Assembly: GCA_019925095.2 (NCBI GenBank)
Contig: CM034395.1
Coordinates: 1,994,001 to 2,058,000, forward strand
Direction of reading: 5' to 3'
DNA from: Dendrolimus kikuchii
Lineage: Eukaryota > Arthropoda > Insecta > Lepidoptera > Lasiocampidae
DNA length: 64,000 nt
Below are positions 1 through 10,666 of the stretch, piece after piece; the stretch's first letter is position 1; each line of letters starts with the position of its first letter. The notes under the pieces were generated by a model, which did not search any database, was not told the DNA's origin, and saw nothing but the letters and a program-made list of their open reading frames with translations. Both the position numbers and the translations under genes were made by a program.

Positions 1-1325
1 CTCCAGCACCTCCAAACACAGTTACCGGTGGGTGGTTGCCCACTGAGTTGCAGCCGGGGTAAAGAGGTAAAACCTCGAGACCCCAACGTCCATTACAGAT
101 AACGAGGAAGAAGACCCTGGACGAATCAAAATCCGTTCAGACACAAGAACGTTATGGCTGTACATTCATAAAAAAATACATTTACACGACCTCCTTTTTT
201 ATTGTCGGTTCAAAAATTAAATTACTTATGTTCTCTACAAAATTAAGGACCTTGTAAAGTTACTTACTTTATGAAGAAAACTTAAAAAGAGAATTTTGGA
301 GTTGTTTCTTTTTTGATTAAACGTGTCACTAATAAATCAACTACTCAAGATCCATTATAAACAAGCGAAGCAGTAATAAAAACATAATTACGATACAAGT
401 TGCCTTTTTAAGGTGAATCGTGTCGTGAAGTGGATAATTCCAGTTAAGGAGTTCCACTGGTCACTCAGATAATGATTTATTTTTCGATTCTGTTTAAAGG
501 GAATAACGTACTGAAGATGCATTTGTTGCCTCGTGTATGCTGTCTCTCTTAATGTCACTTTTGTACGATCACTTTTTCTTTTTGATGTTTATGGCTTGGC
601 AACAAGGCCTTTAAGCCAGGCGCAGTTGTATTGTAGGCTACAATCGACGCCATTCAACGGGGTTTTTGTGAAAACTCCGAAGGCCACATTTGACTATACA
701 GTTGACATTTCTCACAAAAACACATAATTAATTCTCAAAAACTATCAATAGCCTTACAACTATTGTTCATTTTAGAGTAATTTTACACATTTTTAGAAAA
801 TAAAACTGCACAGCACAACGTCTCCTTTCAGTTCCCGCCAAAAACTCGCGATCTCTTACAGAAATCCCTGATTATAAATTATATGAATGGAATTGCAAAT
901 GTTGATGTGCATATTAAAAAAAAGTAAATAAAGTACATAAATATAATATGGATACGCATATAGTAAAGCTCGTGTTTAGAGTTCAATGGTCATATTTGCA
1001 GGTTCTTTTGCCCGTTCTCTTGTCTGTCTGTTTGCTTATATATCCAGACATTTTTTCCAAAATAATTGACTGGAAGGTAAAGGTTGGTTGAAGATGTTTC
1101 CTACATACACCAGTTTAATTCAATATTGAAAATTTAGAACTAGCAACCGCTACAAATGTAGCTCTGAGGGGTAAAAAACATTTTCCGTGCATATATACAT
1201 GTGAGGTTAAACTTCAGACAGTCATTGAAAAAATCACAATACAAAAACACTTTTTATTAGTGTATTTTGACGAAAATGTTTTGTGTTGTTTTTGCAATAT
1301 GGGGTATTTACAATTAACATAATAT
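1..1325. other. AT-rich spacer with GC-richer first 130 bp
   Basis: I recognise no gene. The first 130 bases are clearly GC-richer than what follows and frame +1 is open until about base 102, so they could be the end of a TE or an exon, but neither can be shown. The rest is AT-rich with only a 64-codon open frame at 533-727 that resembles nothing I know. Confidence 0.4.
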
Positions 1326-1716
1326 CACGCCGGTTTCCCATAGAGGTAAGGAGAGACTATGGATCTCCACTGTGATAATCCTGACAAACAACTTTGGCTT
1401 CATCCACTTTCATTAACTTCTTCAATTACATGCACGTTTATTTGAGATGCTTTTTACCTGACTTCTCTTTAAGAGTTCTGATATTTGATCGTCGTGTTCG
1501 TCTCGGTCTACCAGCAGCAACTCTACGATTCACAACACTGTCATACACCTGTTGTGTCATTATACTTTTATCCATCTTCTCTACATGTCCAAACCACCTT
1601 AACATTCCTTTTTCAACTCTTGTTATTACATCTTCTTTCAATCCACAACGTTCCCTTATTACACTGTTCCTTATCATATCATTCATGCTAACCGCACATA
1701 TACTTCTCAAGCTCTC
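1326..1716 (-). mobile_element. RTE-like LINE fragment (second family), 3' end
   Basis: The minus strand encodes a reverse-transcriptase C-terminal tail with RERCGLKEDVITRVEKGMLR followed by WFGHVEKMD and GRPRRTRRSN. It is the same protein type as the abundant RTE-like family of this window but a different subfamily. Downstream, frameshifted pieces (KVDEAKVVCQD, then SLLTSMGNRR) look like the rest of the tail, so the copy is decayed. A TATG microsatellite lies at its upstream edge, 1727-1755. Superfamily assignment is from motif memory. Confidence 0.75.
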
Positions 1717-1916
1717 ATTTCAACTGCATATGTATGTATGTATGTATGTATATACTTAGTTCTTAGGTGGCCGTAATTTAATGGCAAAAATCATATCCTT
1801 TCATCGTTACTTCGTTACCTCCACTGTATGGGCCGATAAGGACTTAATCAGCGTGTTTTTAAATAAAAAAATTCTCACCTATTTTAGGAATTATATTTTT
1901 AAATCATTTTCATATA

Positions 1917-2209
1917 TGTTCGGGCATGTGGAAAGAATGCATAATGAAAGAATGACTAAACAGATATACAATGCAAAAGTGGATGGATGCAGAAGTCGTG
2001 GAAGGCCACAACACACCTTCCATGATCAAATTGATCGTGTACTAGCAGAAGGTGATGTCAGGAGCCTTAAGAACAGACGAGCGTGCATGACAAGAGTTAT
2101 GAATGTCAAAGAAGCAAGTGAGGTGTGTAAGAATAAGCCTAAATGGCGCTCTGTTGTTCGTGCCTACCCCGCAAGGGAACTGGCGTGAAATTATGTATGT
2201 ATGTATGTA
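1917..2209 (+). mobile_element. RTE-like LINE family 1, 5'-truncated 3' end
   Basis: Reads FGHVERMHNERMTKQIYNAK through to RAYPARELA-stop at about 2188, followed by a (GTAT)n tail. This is the last quarter or so of the reverse-transcriptase C-terminal region. The frame is open across the fragment. The 5' edge at about 1917 is abrupt, as expected for incomplete target-primed reverse transcription. Confidence 0.85.
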
Positions 2210-2317
2210 TAATATTATAAATTCTAAACATGTCGTGAAGCCATTAAAGCTATTTAAAAAAAAAAACAACTGGAATAGACTCTATAAACGATGGAGAGCA
2301 CAATGATTTATTTTATA

Positions 2318-2769
2318 CTAGCCGACCCGGCAAACTTCGTACCGCCTCAGAATCAATAAACAAACAAGCTGAATGATAATTGCAGAATGTTTCAACTTTA
2401 GTAAGAAAATGTGGCCAAAACTTAAACGGAACGAACATCAAACGTTTGACATTCAAAACAAAATTAATGAAAAAAAAAACTTCACTTTTAAATTTAATTT
2501 GATTTCTGAACAACTTTTAAATTTAATTGATTTCTAAACGACGGGATTAACATCAAATGTTTGACAGGTAGGAATAGTTTCTAAGGGAAAGTGAAATTGT
2601 TGTTTTTACTATATTCCAAGCATTTTTTTCACATTGACTCACCTTTTAAACCTTCCCTGGACTGCCATAAATAATTCAAAACCAAAATTAGCCAAATCAG
2701 TCTAGCCGTTCTTGAGTTTCAGGGAGACTGACGAACAGCAATTGATTTATATATATATATATATATAGA
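2318..2769 (-). mobile_element. Non-autonomous Helitron
   Basis: Read on the minus strand the element begins TCTATATATATA, ends GCCGGGTCGGCTAG, and is flanked by A on the 5' side and T on the 3' side. That is the Helitron signature (insertion between A and T, 5' TC, 3' CTRR). It has no coding capacity. A shorter relative with the same ends is at 10402-10666. Confidence 0.8.
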
Positions 2770-2880
2770 TTTCTTGTCTGTTTATTTGTATTTGTTTCAC
2801 GTAAAAACTATTAGGTCGATTTTGATGCGGTTGTCGCAGATCCACAGCAAATTCTTAGACTTATAACCTGTGATACATTT

Positions 2881-3200
2881 TATCCTGGGAAACCATGCAG
2901 GAACGGAGAAAGAATACAATTTCCTCCGGCCGGGCGGCCTGTCTTAAGAGGCGACTTAACAACCCACAGCCAGGTGGTAGGGCATTTGCCCGACTGGATG
3001 GCTACCACCCCTGGTCTAAAATATGTCGCCATAACAACCTTGAGTTGTGTTCCGGCTTTAGCGACCAGGTTCCAGTCTCCCTTAAGAGAGCAGCAGCGCA
3101 TTTGTAGCAACTTTAGTGTTGCAAATGTCCATAGGCGATGGTAACCGCTTTCCATCAAGTGAGCCGTCTGCCTGTCTGCTGATCTCCTGCAATAAAAAAA
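2881..3200 (+). mobile_element. Family A retroposon copy
   Basis: Almost full length, from GCAGGAACGGAGAAAG to CTCCTGCAATAAAAAAA. The 5' leader is altered (TATCCTGGGAAACCATGCAGG instead of TATCCGTGCAGG). A fragment of the RTE-like LINE begins about 28 bp beyond the poly(A). Confidence 0.85.
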
Positions 3201-3228
3201 CCCGCGAGATTCTTTCTGGGGATGATTT

Positions 3229-3433
3229 AAAGGCCACGACACACCTTCCATGATCAAATTGATCGTGTACTAGCAGAAGGTGATGTCAGGAGCCTTAAGA
3301 ACAGACGAGCGTGCATGACAAGAATTATAAATGTCAAAGAAGCAAGTGAGGTGTGTCAGAATAAGCCTAAATGGCGCTCTATTGTTCGTGCCTACCCCGC
3401 AAGGGAACTGGCGTGAAGTTATGTATGTATGTA
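3229..3433 (+). mobile_element. RTE-like LINE family 1, short 3' end
   Basis: Begins inside the GRPRHTFHDQIDRVLAEGDV portion and runs to the RAYPARELA stop and a TATG tail. It is more 5'-truncated than the 1917 copy. Confidence 0.8.
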
Positions 3434-4433
3434 TTTTCATATATTTACATATTAAAAAATAATAAGTTAAAGACTACATTTGCGTCCTTCATGTTTCTTT
3501 GATGTGTCAATTTTATTATTTCCAGTTGTCACTCAAAATGATTTATATGTTGTACTTGTCTATAATTATCGGTGGAATAAAAGCTCGTTTGACAGCAGCA
3601 GGAAGGTGTTATTAACAATTATTATTGCAATTCGCTATTATCGGATTAAATGTTGAAATCGTGACCCGGTTACGAATGCACACCAAGTATTGTTAAAAGT
3701 CAAAATTAATAATTTTTTTATTGAATTTTAATTGATTTTATTATTATATGACAGTAAGTGCAATAATCAAATGAATAATAAAGAGAAAAAAAATAAAAAA
3801 AATATCAGGCAGTAAAGTTTACACTACTAGAGCCGAACCTTCTTATAATGAAAACACGATATGGCCACATTGGTCATATAGTCTCGATGGATGTTTAAGG
3901 AAAGAATTATGGTCGGTAAGATAAAGGAGTAGTAAGTTCAATATCGATTCACAGGTGTAGTAACAATTAAATAGATAACAGATGGCGCTATTTAAAATCT
4001 CAGTTAAATTTTAAGTAATTAAAATTGATTCGATTTTCGTAAAATATGTGTTATTCTGGTGTGTAAGCCATTCAGTTTTTGCGTGAAAGACTAACAAACA
4101 TACATCCATATATTCTTATAATCTTTCGCGTTTATAATATTAGTAGGACAGGATTATCATTTTAAATCACAATTGAAACTCGTTACAGAGCTAGTTCATA
4201 TAGCGGGTAACACTTAGGAATTTAACTACTACTAAATTAAGTTAAAACAGCTAATCATTAAGAATCATTGTTACGAACTTCGAAGTAATTAGATCTAAAG
4301 TACATTATGTAGTAGATCACTGCCAGCATGGAGCGTGCCCAGCAGGCTGGCTGCATTGCCACGCTGTATTGCAATGTTTATGTGTTGGGCAAATTATGAG
4401 CCAGTCTTCTGATCGCCGGTGATGTAAGAGATT
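3434..4433. other. AT-rich spacer, nothing recognised
   Basis: No open frame of note. There are short AT tracts and an ATAAT-rich stretch around 3700-3810. The segment 3930-4150 reads like decayed repeat but cannot be assigned. Confidence 0.4.
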
Positions 4434-4780
4434 CTTTTTTTTTTATTTTTTTTTTTATTGCAGGAGTTCAGCAGACAGGCAAACGGCCCACTTGACGGAA
4501 AGCGGTTGCCATCGCCTATGAACATTTGCAACACCAAAGGTGCTACAAATGCGCTGCTGCTCTCTTAAGGGAGACTGGAACCTGGTCACTAATGCCGGAA
4601 CACAACTCAAGGTTGTTATGGCGACATACTTTAGACCAGGGGTGGTAGCCATCCAGTCGGGCAAATGCCCTACCACCTGGCTGTGGGTTGTTTTGTCGCC
4701 TCTTACGACAGGCCGCCAGGCCGCAGGAAATTGTATTCTTTCTCCGTTCCTGCACGGATATCTCCGTTCCTGCACGGATA
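4434..4780 (-). mobile_element. Family A copy with duplicated 20-bp 5' end
   Basis: Full-length copy on the minus strand with a long interrupted poly(T) at 4434-4463. Its terminal 20 bases are present twice in perfect tandem (4741-4760 and 4761-4780), an unusual duplication of the element's 5' start. Confidence 0.85.
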
Positions 4781-4892
4781 GCTCTTTTATTCTTCTATTC
4801 TTATAGATGTTGGAACCATTTGCCGATGGACCCCTTGGACCCAATGTTTCAACCCCAAACGTCACTAGGCGGGCAGCTCATTGGCAGCACCG

Positions 4893-4968
4893 CTGGTATT
4901 GCTAATGTCTATTGGCGATAGTAAGCACTTTCCATAAACAGTTGGGCCGTCAGCCTATTTGCTGTGAT
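4893..4968 (+). mobile_element. Family A, divergent 3' fragment
   Basis: Only the last 75 bp or so, with GGTATTGCTAATGTCTATTG and GGGCCGTCAGCCTATTTGCTG. It is more diverged than neighbouring copies and directly precedes a second copy. Confidence 0.55.
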
Positions 4969-4970
4969 TT

Positions 4971-5264
4971 TTATCCGTGCAGGAACTGCGGCCGGGCGGC
5001 CTGTCGTAAGAGGCGACTAAACAACCCACAGCCAGGTGGTAGGGCACTTGCCCGACTGGATGGCTACCACCCCTGGTCTAAAGCATGTCGCCATAACAAC
5101 CTTGAGTTATGTTCCGGCATTAGTGACCAGGTTCCAGTGACCCTTAAGAGAGCAGCAGCGCATTTGTAGCATCTTTGGTGTTGCAAATGTCGATAGGCGA
5201 TGGTAACCGCTTTCCATTAAGTGGGCCGTCTGACTGTCTGCTGAACTCCTGCAATAAAAAAAAA
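4971..5264 (+). mobile_element. Family A copy with internal deletion
   Basis: Starts TTATCCGTGCAGGAACT, then jumps to GCGGCCGGGCGGCC, so about 20 bp of the leader is missing. It ends CTCCTGCAATAAAAAAAAA. Confidence 0.8.
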
Positions 5265-5327
5265 GCAACAAATAAATAAAAATAAAAAATAGGTGTAAGA
5301 TGTAACAATCATAGGGTTTAAATTCAA

Positions 5328-5551
5328 TTTTTTTTTATTGCATGAGTTCAGCAGAAAGTCAGACCGCCCACCTGATGGAAAGCGGTTGCCAATGGACATT
5401 TGGAACACCAAAGGCGTTACAAATGCGCTGCTGCACTTTTAAGTGAGACTAAAACCTGGCCACTGATGCCGGAACACAACTCAAGAATGTTACGGCGGCA
5501 TAATCTAGAACAGGGGTGGTAGCCATCCAAATGGGTAAATACCCTATCACC
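5328..5551 (-). mobile_element. Family A, diverged and 5'-truncated
   Basis: Poly(T) then TATTGCATGAGTTCAGCAG. It is lower in identity than most copies and stops at the CCTATCACC equivalent of the mid region. The next copy's poly(T) starts immediately, so two insertions are stacked. Confidence 0.7.
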
Positions 5552-5552
5552 C

Positions 5553-5862
5553 TTTTTTTATTGCAGGAGATCAACAGACAGGCGGACGGCCCACTTGATG
5601 GAAAGCGGTTACCATCGCCTATGGACATTTGCAACTCCAAAGTTGCTACAAATGCGCTGCTGCTCTCTTAAGGGAGACTGGAACCTGGTCACTAATGCCG
5701 GAACACAACTCAAGGTTTATTGGCGATATACTTTAGACCAGGGGTGGTAGCCATCCAGTCGGGCAAATGCCCTACCATCTGGCTGGGGGTTGTTAAGTCG
5801 CCTCTTACGACAGGCCGCCCGGCCGCAGGAAATTGTATTCTTTCTCCGTTCCTGCACAGATA
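5553..5862 (-). mobile_element. Family A copy, near full length
   Basis: Complete from CTTTTTTTATTGCAGGAG to the end of the leader (CTGCACAGATA), with only scattered substitutions. Confidence 0.85.
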
Positions 5863-5871
5863 AAAAAACGT

Positions 5872-6032
5872 GCTAATAATGGTGAAGGAAAACATCGTGA
5901 TGCAACCTTCACATCGAGATAACCGATGCGTCAAACCTGCCAAGCCGCCTTGGACAAGCGTGACGGGTATACTGTCTGTTCCCCTATAGTGGGAGGCTCG
6001 ATCCCAGCAGTGGGACATTTATGGGCTGTTAT
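5872..6032. repeat. Dispersed SINE-like repeat (GGTGAAGGAAAACATCGTGA type)
   Basis: Contains GGTGAAGGAAAACATCGTGA, an element widespread in Lepidoptera as far as I recall, and the CCCAGCAGTGGGACATT end. A second copy lies inverted at 55392-55541. The polarity of the element is not clear from two copies. Confidence 0.6.
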
Positions 6033-6194
6033 TACATATATTTAAATTAGGTGGCGTGTGCAAGATATTTTTTTAGCAGAGTCCGATAAGGGCTCAGCTA
6101 AAAAGCTATTGCACCAGCCTATATGAATACATTTTTCTCTTAAACTCTGTATTTGATATTTATCTATATTTTATTGGTAATTTATTATACATAT

Positions 6195-6360
6195 TTACAT
6201 ACATACATAAAAACTTCACGCCAGTTCCCTTGCGGGGTAGGCACGAACAACAGAGCGCCATTTAGGCTTATTCTTACACACCTCACTTGCTTCTTTCACA
6301 TTCATAACTCTTGTCATGCACGCTCGTCTGTTCTTAAGGCTCCTGACATCACCTTCTGCC
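6195..6360 (-). mobile_element. RTE-like LINE family 1, short 3' end
   Basis: CATA tail repeats, then the reverse complement of the RAYPARELA coding end. It is truncated within the LAEGDV codons at about 6360. Confidence 0.8.
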
Positions 6361-6741
6361 ACATATTTACAGTCATATTTTTATTACACATCATATTTGT
6401 TTGGCACAGAAAACCAAAAACTGTCAGTTAATATTTAAAATTAAATCAGTGATTACCCTGTTGAAGATTATAATATGCTAATGTATTTATTTAATTGTGT
6501 CATCATAATATATATTTTGCATTTTAATAATACTCAAGAGCTCGTGTGAAAGGAAAATCGCAGATACTAAATAACAATCGTTAAGATTATATTATATTTT
6601 TATTATCCACATAAAACCATTGATGTAGTGATTTTTGAATAAATTTCACAGCAATAAGGATGTAATAATATACATATTTTAATATTGTATAAGCATATGG
6701 TTGAATATATAAACACATTTTTGTTCTTTTTTTTCTTATAG
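6361..6741. other. AT-rich spacer
   Basis: Nothing recognised between two RTE-like fragments. Confidence 0.4.
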
Positions 6742-7213
6742 TACATACATACATACATACATACATAACTTCACGCCAGTTCCCTTGCGGGGTAGGCACG
6801 AACAACAGAGCGCCATTTAGGCTTATTCTTACACACCTCACTTGCTTCTTTGACATTCATAGCTCTTGTCATGCACGCTCGTCTGTTCTTAAGGCTCCTA
6901 ACATCACCTTCTGCTAGTACACGATCAATTTGATCATGGAAGGTGTGTCGTGGCCTTCCACGACTTCTGCATCCATCCACTTTTGCATTGTATATCTGTT
7001 TAGTCATTCTTTCATCATGCATTCTTTCCATATGCCCGAACCACCGGAGCATTCCTTTCCTTACCTTCACCCAGACACTCTCTTTCTTACTTCGGTATTA
7101 CGAACGCGGTCCGCGAGCGTCACTCCGCAGATTTTGCGCAGTGCTCGCATCTCGACCGCGTTTACTCTACTTTCATGCTCTCTCTTCCATACCCAACTCT
7201 CGCTTCCATACGT
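6742..7213 (-). mobile_element. RTE-like LINE family 1, 3' end of about 470 bp
   Basis: On the minus strand it runs from YGSESWVWKREHESR to RAYPARELA-stop and a (TATG)n tail. A small deletion removes codons in the KKRVGLKES region, shifting the frame, so this copy is a pseudogene. It joins a decayed LTR directly at its 5' edge. Confidence 0.85.
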
Positions 7214-7600
7214 TATAATTACTATAGCATTTATTAGAACTATACAAACACGTATAACACAGGTACAAATATAACTGAACACAATCAGTTCAAACGTAAT
7301 GCGCGATTCAATAACACACACAAAGTCCGTCACTATATAGGTTATAGAATGTACACAAGTCTTGCCTTGATCGTGGTGCTCGTTCGACTGGTGATCTCTC
7401 CATTGGGCCATTGCTTTTTAATGCACCGATGCAATATGTCTACCTGGCAAGCGTCGACGCGATTTCCCAGAAAACGTAATCCGCACACCTGCGTAATTAT
7501 TTCTGCGAACGGCCATAGACGAGTACAATACACAATAGGCTGTTTTCTAATTACAAATTTTAAACACAAAGTAGCTAGCCATAACACAGTTTCAATGTTG
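7214..7600 (-). mobile_element. Decayed LTR related to the solo LTRs
   Basis: The minus strand contains GTTATATTTGTACCTGTGTT, ATACGTGTTTGTATAGTTCT and AATAAATGCTATAG, as in the 3' part of the LTRs at 14530, 34766 and 41001. The middle is diverged and the TGTTACGA terminus is not recognisable. The portion 7430-7560 matches a fragment at 35880-36010. Confidence 0.6.
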
Positions 7601-7877
7601 TCAGCTCAAACGCCCGGCGGGTAATAAAGTGTGTGTTTTATGGCAAGCAGGTGGCCCAAATTGTAACTCTATAGTTTATTTATAGCTTTGCACACATATT
7701 ATTATTTATCATAAATACTCAAATCAACTGATATTTGACTATCTATTACTTTACTTTTTGTCATCTTAAATAATGCTGAAGCTGCATACATTTTGTACGA
7801 GCGTTGCAAGTTGTGACGACATATCTTTAACGAGGCAAATGCGTTTTAATTATAATTTAAACATTAAATTTTTTTGA

Positions 7878-8036
7878 TGATCTCTTTGGTTCAGTGGGTT
7901 AAACCTTTGCCGGAATAGCTGACTAGAAGTAAAGGCCCTGGGTTCAATTCCTACTCTGGTAATTTTATTAAACGGACTTTCCGTTATTTACTATGGTCTG
8001 GGTGTCTGAGAGTGGCCCCAGAGGAACACGAGTGTA
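7878..8036 (+). mobile_element. tRNA-derived SINE, old divergent copy
   Basis: A-box-like TGGTTCAGTGGGTTAA and B-box GGTTCAATTCC are about 55 bp apart, followed by the family's ACTATGGTCTGGGTGTCTG core. It lacks the 3' ATATACAAT-GTGTTTGTCTGC end and runs into a LINE fragment. Confidence 0.75.
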
Positions 8037-8157
8037 AATAGAGGTGCGGTGGAAGGACAGAGTGGAGGCTGACCTGTATGAGCTTCAAGCATATAACTGC
8101 CAAGAAATCGCACAGGACAAAAACAGGTGTCGTGTTCTCGTTTCGGAGGCCAAGACA
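8037..8157 (+). mobile_element. LINE 3' coding fragment (EAKTHF type)
   Basis: One frame reads DRVEADLYELQAYNCQEIAQ and DKNRCRVLVSEAKTHF. This resembles the extreme C-terminus of RTE-clade endonuclease-reverse transcriptases. No tail is visible and an opposing LINE begins at 8161. Confidence 0.55.
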
Positions 8158-8160
8158 CAT

Positions 8161-8465
8161 TTTTTTTTATTGAATAGGTTCGCCTTTGACTGGCATTGCG
8201 CCTGATGTCAGGTGGAAATGCAGTCTAAGGTAGAGCACACTTATCTAGAAAATACCTGTTCACTTGAGTCTTGAAGACACCTAGATTGTATTCTTCAGGA
8301 AAAACAGACGACGGTAAAGAGTTCCACTCTTCAGATGTACGTATGATAAAAGTGAAAGCATAGGGTTTCATCTGGTTTGTTGGTATTTCCACCATATAGC
8401 GGTGGAGTGAGCTCGTATGTCTGCTTGTCCGGTGTTAAAATGGTAAGGGAGGATTAATTCATACC
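8161..8465 (-). mobile_element. CR1/Jockey-like LINE 3' end with poly(A)
   Basis: On the minus strand: RTSEEWNSLPSSVFPEEYNL, then GVFKTQVNRYFLDKCALP-stop, a short 3' UTR, AATAAAAAAAA. The same protein family occurs at 21572-22062 and as a scrap at 24185-24292. Confidence 0.75.
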
Positions 8466-8477
8466 TAATTGCATAAT

Positions 8478-8673
8478 TGACAGCCTCTGTGGTTGAGTGA
8501 GCTCAGCCTTTGCCGGCTTACCTCACTGCAACGCGGAGGCTCCGGGTTCGATTCCTGGTATGATAAATTTCGGAAACGAATTTTCTCCGTTACTATGGTC
8601 TGGATGTCTGGGATCGGCCCCAGAGTGGTCCGTTTTATATTACCCATAACACAAGCGTAACTAGCTTAATTTT
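8478..8673 (+). mobile_element. tRNA-derived SINE
   Basis: A-box-like TGGTTGAGTGAGC and perfect B-box GGTTCGATTCC; the 3' end is shortened (no GTGTTTGTCTGCCG). A family A copy starts 12 bp downstream. Confidence 0.85.
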
Positions 8674-8684
8674 GGATTTATTTA

Positions 8685-8975
8685 TTATCCGTGCAGGGAC
8701 TGAGAAAGAACCCATTTCGACAAAACAACCCACAGCCAGGTGGTAGGGCATTTGCCCGACTGGATGGCTACCACCCCTGGTCTAAAGTATGCCGCCATAA
8801 CAACCTTGAGTTGTGTTCCGGCATTAGTGACTAGGTTCCAGTCTTCCTTAAGAGAGCAGCAGCGCATTTGTAGCAATTTTGCTGTTGCAAATGTGCATAG
8901 GCGATGGTAACCGCTTTCCATCTAGTGGGCCGTCTGCCTGTCCGCTGAACTCCTGCAATAAAAAAAAAAAAAAAA
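8685..8975 (+). mobile_element. Family A copy with internal deletion
   Basis: Starts TTATCCGTGCAGG but lacks the GCGGCCGGGCGGCCTGTCGT segment. Poly(A) of about 18. Confidence 0.8.
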
Positions 8976-9445
8976 CATGCAGTGCAATGCGAAACTTTTG
9001 GGTCGTTGAGCCAGAGGAGTCATATTAATGAATTTCATTTAATGAAATACTTAATTTTAATATTTAGTGCTAACTAAATTTTCCTAATGGCCACTTAAAG
9101 AGTTTTATTTTAGTTAAACATAATTAAGGAGAACATTAAATTTAAGATAGAAGTGCAAAGCCACGCTTTTTAATAGCTGAGGTAATAAAACTTACCTCGA
9201 TTATAATAAATCTTGCAAATAATTATAGTGATTATGTTTTTGTAGGAAGTCATTAATTTCTAGAATGTATTATTAAAATTTGTGCAAGAGGTATGTCTGT
9301 GACTGTTGCGGACAGAGAGCACCCCCCTGACCCGCCCGCCGGAGCACATCTACTCTCCGCGCCCCGCATACCGCCGACGCGAATAGCTGGCGCAATTAGC
9401 AACTAGGCGTCGGACGGAATGCGGGATATAGGAGCCTAAAACCTG
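8976..9445. other. Spacer with a GC-rich patch
   Basis: AT-rich to about 9290, then a CpG-rich block at 9303-9430 (CCCGCCCGCCGGAGC, CGCGCCCCGC) immediately upstream of the Jockey target site. No coding frame recognised. Confidence 0.4.
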
Positions 9446-9459
9446 AACAACTATTAATT
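9446..9459. repeat. TSD of the Jockey-like insertion (left)
   Basis: AACAACTATTAATT, repeated exactly at 10047-10060 after the poly(A). Confidence 0.85.
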
Positions 9460-10048
9460 ATACAAACCTACACCAAATGCTCCTACGAGAAATCGTCGCC
9501 CTCGCAATGTACTCATTGACGAGCCCGATGAAATCACCCATCTCTTCGCGATTATGAACCCCCGAGGCTCAGAACGTGAGCCTGGCATAACAGACGCAGA
9601 CAAAACAGACGCCGGAGAGCCCCCGGCTCGGATCCTCTTACACAAAGGTAAGATCCACCAATCTCACTCACTACAGACACAAGTAGCCATACAAGATTAG
9701 CTTAGGCGTGTTGCTGGAGAGTTTCTTCCGCCGATTCTTCTCCTCCAGCTATAACAAACACGTTGCGAAGCGGTAGTAATGATAGACTAGGAGCAGCTAA
9801 TTTGTCCCCAGATAATCACTTCAGCTTGTTGGCTTAGCTCATTCAGCCTTTTACGGCTAATTCTCAATATAGAGTCAATTCCCCGCAGCGGTCGAGCCGA
9901 GGTCGAACCTCACAGGAGGTGCCTCCTCAAGCGCGCTGCTCCCGGGCTGAACGCCTCCGCTCCCACGGAGTCGGAAAGCCCCCAAAGTCCCGTATCGCTG
10001 AAACAGCCATCTGCGGCTATTCAGCTGGGTCCAGCTCCAGAAAAAAAA
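9460..10048 (+). mobile_element. 5'-truncated Jockey-like LINE with TSD
   Basis: Carries the last 80 codons or so of the reverse-transcriptase ORF, then a 3' UTR containing the GTGTTGCTGGAGAGTTTCTT stem-loop, then AAAAAAAA. A perfect 14-bp duplication brackets it (the A's at the 3' side are ambiguous), so the boundaries are secure. Compared with the copy at 57769-59345 its UTR lacks about 455 bp between the AATATAGAGTCAAT and GCCGTAAAAGGCTGAAT marks (as read on the other copy). Confidence 0.9.
9461..9700 (+). pseudogene. Jockey-like reverse transcriptase, C-terminal 79 codons
   Basis: Open frame YKPTPNAPTRNRRPRNVLID, EPDEITHLFAIMNPRGSE and so on to QVAIQD-stop. The homologous frame at 58644-59342 contains the same NYKPTPNAPTRNRRPRNVLI block. 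The catalytic palm and the endonuclease are absent, so it is not functional. Confidence 0.8.
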
Positions 10049-10060
10049 CAACTATTAATT

Positions 10061-10401
10061 CAGCCATTCATATATTGTACTCAACTCTCTTGCATACTTT
10101 GTCCTACTCATTAAATGTATATTTATAATTTAATAATAACCATACAGTCCATTATTACATCAAGTTTTCATTTCCAAAAACAAGAAACAACTGACACCAA
10201 TAGTGTCTATACTCTATTCTTGTATATAAATCAGAAAGTAGGTATGTCTGTGTGTTAACGTGCTTTCCATAAATTGCGTTACAATTGAAGGGGGTGGGCG
10301 AAGTCCTGAATTTCGTGATGTCATATTTCAAAATCTAGTATTTAATCTTCAAACACGAAATTTGAAAATGATTAAAAAATAATTTTATTTTTATTTTACA
10401 A
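10061..10401. other. AT-rich spacer
   Basis: Nothing coding. The 10160-10395 part has the look of an old repeat (ATATAAATCAGAAAGTAGG) but no ends are visible. Confidence 0.35.
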
Positions 10402-10666
10402 CTAGCTGACCCGGCAAACTTCGTGCCGCCTCAAAATGAATAAATAAAAAACGTTGATTTCTGAACGACGGGACGAACATCAAATGTTTGACAGGTAGGA
10501 ATAGTTTCTAAGGGAAGGCGAGATTGTTGTTTTTGCTATATTCCAAGCATTTTTTTCATGTTTACTCATCTTGTAAACCTTCCTTGAACTTCCACAAATA
10601 ATTCATAAACAAAATTAGCCAAATCAGACTAACGAACTCCATTTGATTTATATATATATATATAGA
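10402..10666 (-). mobile_element. Non-autonomous Helitron, internally deleted
   Basis: Same ends as 2318-2769: minus strand TCTATATATA at the start and GCCGGGTCAGCTAG followed by T at the end. The 5' flank is G instead of A. It lacks about 190 bp of the other copy's interior. Confidence 0.7.

Noticed and set aside
1..130. Host exon at the left edge
   Set aside because: GC-rich and partly open, but there is no start, splice site or homology I can support and the sequence is cut by the window.
2880..3257. Recurrent 60-100-codon open frames within family A copies, on both strands
   Set aside because: Open frames occur on both strands of the same sequence, begin at different ATGs in different copies and are broken by indels in many. 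They reflect low stop-codon content of the repeat. A synonymous-substitution test across genome copies would be needed to revive the idea.
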